Origin: Opitutales bacterium UBA2995
Lineage (GTDB): Bacteria; Verrucomicrobiota; Verrucomicrobiia; Opitutales; UBA2995
Assembly (NCBI GenBank): GCA_002346535.1
Contig: DDZZ01000028.1
Span: forward strand, 1-46,353
Direction of reading: 5' to 3'
Length of the DNA: 46,353 nucleotides
Both the position numbers and the translations under genes were made by a program. Positions 41,924 to 46,353 of this stretch are shown in pieces (position 1 is the first letter of the stretch; the number at the start of each line of letters is the position of its first letter). The notes under the pieces were generated by a model. That model was not told where the DNA came from. It did no database searches and saw only the letters and a list, made by a program, of their open reading frames with translations.

Positions 41924-42871
41924 ATGGTCGAAAAACTTACGCATATTTTTTATCACCCGTTGTCATTGGAGCACGACACGGGATATGGCCACCCCGAGCG
42001 GGCTGATCGCATCCGGGCATTATTGCAACATTTAGAATTAACAGGTCTGAAGGAGCATTGTGAATGGAAAACGCCAGAACCGGCTGAATTGGACTCAATT
42101 CTATCCAACCATGGTCTCAGTTATATCGAGACGGTTCGAGAACTAGCTGAGAGCGGGGGCGGGCATTTCGATGCGGATACAGTCATTTCGGAAAAGTCTT
42201 ACGAGGCCGCACTGAGATCCTCAGGAGCATGTATCCAGGCAATTGATACTGTTTGTCAGGGTGAGGCTCCGAACGCCTTTTGCATGAATCGTCCGCCGGG
42301 GCACCACGCGCGCCCGTATACGGCGATGGGATTTTGTTTGTATAACACCATTGCGATTGGAGCGCGCCATGCTTTGAAGGCGCACAACCTGGAACGCGTT
42401 TTTATTTTTGATTGGGATGTGCACCATGGGAATGGAACTCAGGAAAGTTTTTATGAGGATGCTTCAGTGTATTTCTGCAGTATTCACCAGAGTCCGCTTT
42501 ACCCGGGAACGGGACATCCTTCTGAAACTGGAGTTGGACGCGGGGAAGGCTCAACATTGAATTTAACCGTATCTTCCGGAACAGGCAGAGATGTTTATGA
42601 ATCGTTCATGACTGAGCGGGTCTTACCTGCCATGCGGAATTTTAAGCCCGAGCTGATTATGGTATCCGCCGGGTTTGATGCACATCGTCGGGATCCATTG
42701 GCGGGAGTTCAATTGGAAGACGAAGATTTTGGAATGCTGACTCGATACGTCTTGGAAGCTGCCAATGATCTGTGCGAAGGCCGAGTCGTTTCAGTATTAG
42801 AAGGTGGCTACGATTTACAAGGCTTCAGTGGAGGAGTGGAGCAGCATTTGAAAGAAATGCTAGCTGTCTGA
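41924..42871 (+). CDS. Histone deacetylase family (HDAC-like amidohydrolase)
   Basis: 315 residues of the class II-like bacterial HDAC/acetylpolyamine amidohydrolase family. The zinc site and charge relay can be placed: RPPGHHA with H127/H128, FDWDVHHGNGT with D165 and H167, GFDAHRRDP with D252, and Y296 in EGGYDLQG. It should remove acyl groups from lysine or polyamines. In a bacterium with Acs regulated by lysine acetylation this is one possible target, but class II-like members may act on polyamines. It follows the oxoprolinase gene on the same strand. Confidence 0.9.
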   Translation: MVEKLTHIFYHPLSLEHDTGYGHPERADRIRALLQHLELTGLKEHCEWKTPEPAELDSILSNHGLSYIETVRELAESGGGHFDADTVISEKSYEAALRSSGACIQAIDTVCQGEAPNAFCMNRPPGHHARPYTAMGFCLYNTIAIGARHALKAHNLERVFIFDWDVHHGNGTQESFYEDASVYFCSIHQSPLYPGTGHPSETGVGRGEGSTLNLTVSSGTGRDVYESFMTERVLPAMRNFKPELIMVSAGFDAHRRDPLAGVQLEDEDFGMLTRYVLEAANDLCEGRVVSVLEGGYDLQGFSGGVEQHLKEMLAV

Positions 42872-42930
42872 ATCTCAACACAAGTACCCAAAACCCAACA
42901 CCTTGTTGTATCTAGGAAACCAAGATTGTA

Positions 42931-44892
42931 TCACTCGCAACGGATTCCGGTTGATGGGACTAGGTCGGCAACGGCCTCAAAAACTTGTGGCAGGCAAATA
43001 TCCCGAGGTGAATACCCTCCATATTTGGGACAGCCTGCTGGCTGAACAATTCTTATTGGACTAGTAAAAATTGGGTGCGTGTTTACCGGGTTGGTTGGAC
43101 CATACAAGCCAACTGCCGGAACCCCCATTGCGTTCGCCAGGTGGAGGCCGCCGCAATCGTTGGAAATGACGACCGCACAGGACTGCAAGGCCATAACAAA
43201 CTGCAGGATGTCCGTTGAACCGGTAAAATCGTGAATTGATCCAGGTTCGAATTCTTCGATGATTTCCCGGCTGACATCCAGATCGGCTGAAGTTCCAAAC
43301 AGGCATAGGTTACTGTTAGGATAAAGATCCATCAATCCTGCGATGAATTCCACCCAGTAATCGGCAGGCCAGCATTTTTCTGGAAGATTACCAGCCCCAC
43401 AAATGAGCCCGATGTAAGGTGCATGTCGAGAGTCGGTCTGCAAGCACCTGAGTGGATTTATAACCTCGTGCCCCGGTGCTAATGAGAGGGGTTCGAAGTC
43501 AATCTCCACGCACAGTCCAAAGGATTGGAGGTATTCTTTCCACAATTCGGTCTGGTGGTTTTTTCGTTCGTCCCATCCTGGATCCACCTCGAATGTATCC
43601 GTTAGCAGAGGTCTCGCCGTACCTGGGAATCGAATACCAAATCGACGCGGGGCATTTATAATCCGCGTCTCAAAGTCGGAGAATAGGGAATAGTTAAATT
43701 GATAAATACTATCGGGAAATTGACCCCGTAAATTTATGAATTTTTCATAATAGCGGGTATTGCGCCTGGGAACCTGCAGCACTTTATCGGCAACTTGGAC
43801 TGCTTCGAGCAGCGGGGTGTACCGTCGATTAGTCACCAATGTAACTTCCGCATCCTGGCGTGAATCTCTGACAGCTTTGACAAAAGGAATCCACTTGACG
43901 ATGTTACCGAGTTGATCGGGCATCCGGATCCAGACGCGGTGGGTGCGAGGCAGGGATTCCCAGCCATATAGTTTTTTGGCTTTCTCAATAACCTTTTCCG
44001 CCCGTTGAAGGTTGAGGTGGTCGGAGGCACTTTTATGGATCTTCCAGCGATCCTTGATCCACATCCAATTCGCAATGAATCCGTCGCCTTCGAGCAATTT
44101 GTTTTCGAGCCACTGATTGAAGTGGAACTGGATTTTGGTTTGAACTGGCTCCTCGCTTATTTGTTCTACATGCAGGGTGCCTTCCCAGAATCCAATTCTT
44201 TCCACATACATTGCTAGAACCTCAATCTCGGCCGCATCCGAAAGCTGTTGATGAAGATCATTCACAATGGCGACTCGGTTCATCAAGAAAGTAAGGTCAT
44301 GGTCGTCTTCGATCTTGCTGCCGGACGGTGAAATGATCCATTTCCCCTTTTTCAGAAATTCCTGTGCTTTCGGGATCTCATCCTCGGAATCGAACACGAT
44401 CAGACCGTGTTCGTTTTCGGTTGGTGAATCGGTCGGCGGATCCTGTTTATTTCGAGTATTGTTTTGTAGAATCCCGATTTCGGGAGTATCGAGTGGCAGA
44501 TTTCGCCGAGCCAGCCAGCACATTTCCTGCATGTTGTTATCCACCAAAATAAGTAGAACTGGTCGTGCCGCCTCCACATAAGTTCTTAGCATTTGCACGG
44601 AGTCTGCGGTTGGTATGAGTGTGCGATCGAGACGGTCTTGGTTAAAGTGCGGAAAGCTTAATTTGAAGAAATTTCTTTCCATCAATCTTCGACAACTTAT
44701 TCGAGCCTTGTTTCGCCTCCATAGAATGGACCGCTCGGGGTAAGCGTGATGAAAATTTGAGAGGATGGTTCGTCTCACCTTGCTGGGGAAAAAGTAAATG
44801 AGATCTCCCAAGCCAGCCGACAGCACACGAAGAAAAAATCGAGGTAAGCAGCGGGCTAGTATCCAGCCGGCGCTATTTGCAAGGTGGTGCAC
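42931..44892 (-). CDS. Acyltransferase-like (LpxL type) / heptosyltransferase (GT9) fusion
   Basis: 653 residues in two parts. Residues 1-305 resemble LpxL/HtrB lipid A acyltransferases (RFFLRVLSAGLGDLIYFFPS, RRLMERNFFKLS, then the LVDNNMQEMCWLA block). The catalytic H-x4-E motif of that family (HFGNWE) aligns with D118-N-N-M-Q-E123, so the His is replaced. Residues 320-653 are a GT9 heptosyltransferase: RVWIRMPDQLGNIVKWIPF, GLICGAGNLPEKCWPADYW, SNDCGGLHLANAMGVPAVGL, YGPTNPVNTHP. The C-terminal part should add heptose to the LPS inner core; the first part may be a non-catalytic membrane or lipid A-binding module. Confidence 0.85.
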   Translation of the reverse strand: MHHLANSAGWILARCLPRFFLRVLSAGLGDLIYFFPSKVRRTILSNFHHAYPERSILWRRNKARISCRRLMERNFFKLSFPHFNQDRLDRTLIPTADSVQMLRTYVEAARPVLLILVDNNMQEMCWLARRNLPLDTPEIGILQNNTRNKQDPPTDSPTENEHGLIVFDSEDEIPKAQEFLKKGKWIISPSGSKIEDDHDLTFLMNRVAIVNDLHQQLSDAAEIEVLAMYVERIGFWEGTLHVEQISEEPVQTKIQFHFNQWLENKLLEGDGFIANWMWIKDRWKIHKSASDHLNLQRAEKVIEKAKKLYGWESLPRTHRVWIRMPDQLGNIVKWIPFVKAVRDSRQDAEVTLVTNRRYTPLLEAVQVADKVLQVPRRNTRYYEKFINLRGQFPDSIYQFNYSLFSDFETRIINAPRRFGIRFPGTARPLLTDTFEVDPGWDERKNHQTELWKEYLQSFGLCVEIDFEPLSLAPGHEVINPLRCLQTDSRHAPYIGLICGAGNLPEKCWPADYWVEFIAGLMDLYPNSNLCLFGTSADLDVSREIIEEFEPGSIHDFTGSTDILQFVMALQSCAVVISNDCGGLHLANAMGVPAVGLYGPTNPVNTHPIFTSPIRIVQPAGCPKYGGYSPRDICLPQVFEAVADLVPSTGIRCE

Positions 44893-45028
44893 AGGATAAT
44901 GTTGGGAAATTCGTTTGGAGTCTGGTGGTTTATCTGAAAATTAGCAAGCAATTGAAACATGGGGGAAATTATACTTGGAATTCAGTTGAACTCCTAACTA
45001 GGGTAGCGCGCTTTCTAGCCTTTAACCC

Positions 45029-46291
45029 ATGATTGATATTAAAATCCTCAGGGAAAACCCTGATTGTGTTCGTGAGGCCATTGCCAATAAGGGTAGCGAC
45101 TGCGACCTTGATGCGATTTTGGAAATGGACAAAGAAAGGCGGCAATTGATTTCCAGTGTGGAAACCTTACGTGCTGAACAGAAAAGCGTGAATTCTGAGA
45201 TGGCTGCTTTGCAGAAGGGGTCTGAAGAGTTTTTGGCAAAAGTTGCAGAAATGCGTAGAGTGGCCGCCGAGGTGAAAGCAGGGGATTCCGCATTAAAATC
45301 CATGGAAGAAACCTGGGGCGAATTGATTCTGACTGTTCCCAATATTCCCGATTCGAGCGTGCCTGTTGCCCCCGACCCAAGTGGGAATGCAGTGCATTTT
45401 ACTTGGGGGGATAAGGATGCGGTAAGTCCCCATGCCAAAGCCCACTACGATTTGGAGGTGTTCAACCAGTATTCTGATTTTCCGCGGGGAGCTAAAGTAA
45501 CAGGTGCTGGCTGGCCTTTTTTCAAAGGAGGGTTGGCTCGCTTGATCCGCAGTTTGATTAATTTCTATTTAGATCAAGCCAAAGAAAACGGTTACGAAGA
45601 GCTGATGGCTCCCCTGGTGGTCAACGAAGCAAGTGCAAGAGCTACTGGTCAATTGCCTGATAAAGAAGGGCAAATGTATGTCATCCCTCAGGAAGGTTTT
45701 TATATGATTCCCACCTCGGAGGTGCCTGTAACCAATTTTTTCCGGGATGAGATACTGGACGAATCCGAGTTACCCGTTTATCGATCTTGTTATACTCCTT
45801 GTTTCAGAAGAGAAGCGGGCAGCCACGGTAAGGACGTCCGAGGGCTGAATCGAACCCACCAGTTCGACAAGGTCGAATTGGTGAAATGGGTTCATCCTGA
45901 GAATTCCTACAACGAATTGGAAAGTCTAAAAGAAAATGCCGAAAGCTTGATGCAAAAACTAAATCTGCCTTACCGCGTGCTATTAATGTGTACAGGCGAT
46001 CTTGGGTTCACGCAAAGCAAAAAGTATGATCTTGAAGTCTGGGCTGGGGGACAGGAACGCTGGCTGGAAGTATCCAGCTGCAGCAACTTTGAAGCCTTTC
46101 AGGCCAGACGAGCCAACATCCGTTTTCGTCCACAAGGTGGAAAGCCCGTTCACGTTCATACCTTGAACGGTTCCGGCTTGGCTGTTCCCCGCGTTCTAGC
46201 TGCTATTTTGGAAAATAACGTGCTGGAAAACGGTAACGTGAAGATACCGAATGTTCTGGTTGAGTATTTCGGCGGGGGCACTCTAAAGTAA
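45029..46291 (+). CDS. serS: Seryl-tRNA synthetase
   Basis: 420 residues, typical length. The N-terminal long coiled-coil arm (residues about 30-105, ERRQLISSVETLRAEQKSVN onward) grips tRNA-Ser. The class II core shows the HPENSYNELE region, motif 2 PCFRREAGSHGKDVRGLNRT with HQFDKVE, and motif 3 LNGSGLAVPRVLAAILENN. It charges tRNA-Ser with serine. The ATG at 45029 has no clear ribosome-binding site. It is followed eight bases later by another gene start. Confidence 0.97.
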   Translation: MIDIKILRENPDCVREAIANKGSDCDLDAILEMDKERRQLISSVETLRAEQKSVNSEMAALQKGSEEFLAKVAEMRRVAAEVKAGDSALKSMEETWGELILTVPNIPDSSVPVAPDPSGNAVHFTWGDKDAVSPHAKAHYDLEVFNQYSDFPRGAKVTGAGWPFFKGGLARLIRSLINFYLDQAKENGYEELMAPLVVNEASARATGQLPDKEGQMYVIPQEGFYMIPTSEVPVTNFFRDEILDESELPVYRSCYTPCFRREAGSHGKDVRGLNRTHQFDKVELVKWVHPENSYNELESLKENAESLMQKLNLPYRVLLMCTGDLGFTQSKKYDLEVWAGGQERWLEVSSCSNFEAFQARRANIRFRPQGGKPVHVHTLNGSGLAVPRVLAAILENNVLENGNVKIPNVLVEYFGGGTLK

Positions 46292-46299
46292 GTTCGGCT

Positions 46300-46353
46300 A
46301 TGGACTGGCTTGCCAAAGCTGCTGACTTGGGGGTCCTCATTTCTAAAAATAGT
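46300..46353 (+). CDS. N-terminus of a further gene (cut by window edge)
   Basis: An ATG at 46300 opens a frame of 18 codons to the window end (MDWLAKAADLGVLISKNS). It begins eight bases after serS on the same strand, so it is probably the next gene of a serS operon. Too short to identify; a tRNA-modifying enzyme such as TilS would be a guess only. Confidence 0.45.
   Translation, partial: MDWLAKAADLGVLISKNS

Noticed and set aside
42872..42930. Terminator between the HDAC-like gene and the converging GT9 fusion
   Set aside because: Only weak CAAC/GTTG pairing and no T-run.

Overview
The window looks like a chromosomal segment of a Gram-negative bacterium, most likely of the Verrucomicrobiota (Opitutales/Puniceicoccales type). 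Lipopolysaccharide genes (waaA, a heptosyltransferase fusion) show an outer membrane. Several variant families point to that phylum by recollection: a short Rho, a HisI with an NCEQN motif, DUF1573/MauE/rhodanese genes, a Cdd1 protein, and a metal permease fused to a DtxR domain. No alignment could be run, so the placement is an inference. Base composition is moderate and no prophage, IS element, integrase or CRISPR array was seen.

Layout. 1-3.1 kb: minus-strand parA-rnc-mfd run (mfd cut by the window edge). 3.2-7 kb: tRNA-Cys, waaA, a truncated phosphoesterase remnant, a DUF3016 protein, a PatB-type C-S lyase, slyX. 7-7.75 kb: decayed sequence. 7.9-13.3 kb: an HTH/beta-lactamase-fold protein, then a manganese-type ABC transporter (binding protein, ATPase, two permeases, one carrying a C-terminal DtxR/MntR-like regulator). 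Its binding-protein gene and its ATPase gene each have the same palindrome, TTTGA-N4-TCAAA, in front. 13.4-22.4 kb: ilvB, a YmdB-type phosphodiesterase, a 52-residue Pmp3 protein, accA, a TPR protein, a DUF1573-rhodanese-MauE operon, acs. 22.5-26.5 kb: tRNA-Thr, hisI, a LON-domain protein, a Cdd1 protein, groES-groEL. 26.5-33.8 kb: an SDR enzyme, a protein of a family annotated as 3-methyladenine DNA glycosylase, a radical SAM protein, a second (zinc-type) ABC transporter, hisF. 34-37 kb: an unrecognised 584-residue protein and rho. 37.2-42.9 kb: a pseudopilin and its broken neighbour, a 5-oxoprolinase-type protein, an HDAC-family deacetylase. 43-46.3 kb: an acyltransferase-like/heptosyltransferase fusion, serS, and the first codons of another gene.

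Most of the window is housekeeping. The unusual content is of three kinds: domain fusions (permease-DtxR, acyltransferase-GT9, HTH-MBL, extra domain on a radical SAM protein); a series of small genes broken by in-frame stops or frameshifts while large genes beside them are intact; and palindromic intergenic elements near hisF and tRNA-Thr that share a core. I found no convincing wholly new multi-gene system. The best candidates for follow-up are the manganese locus with its shared operator and built-in regulator, and the acyltransferase-GT9 fusion.
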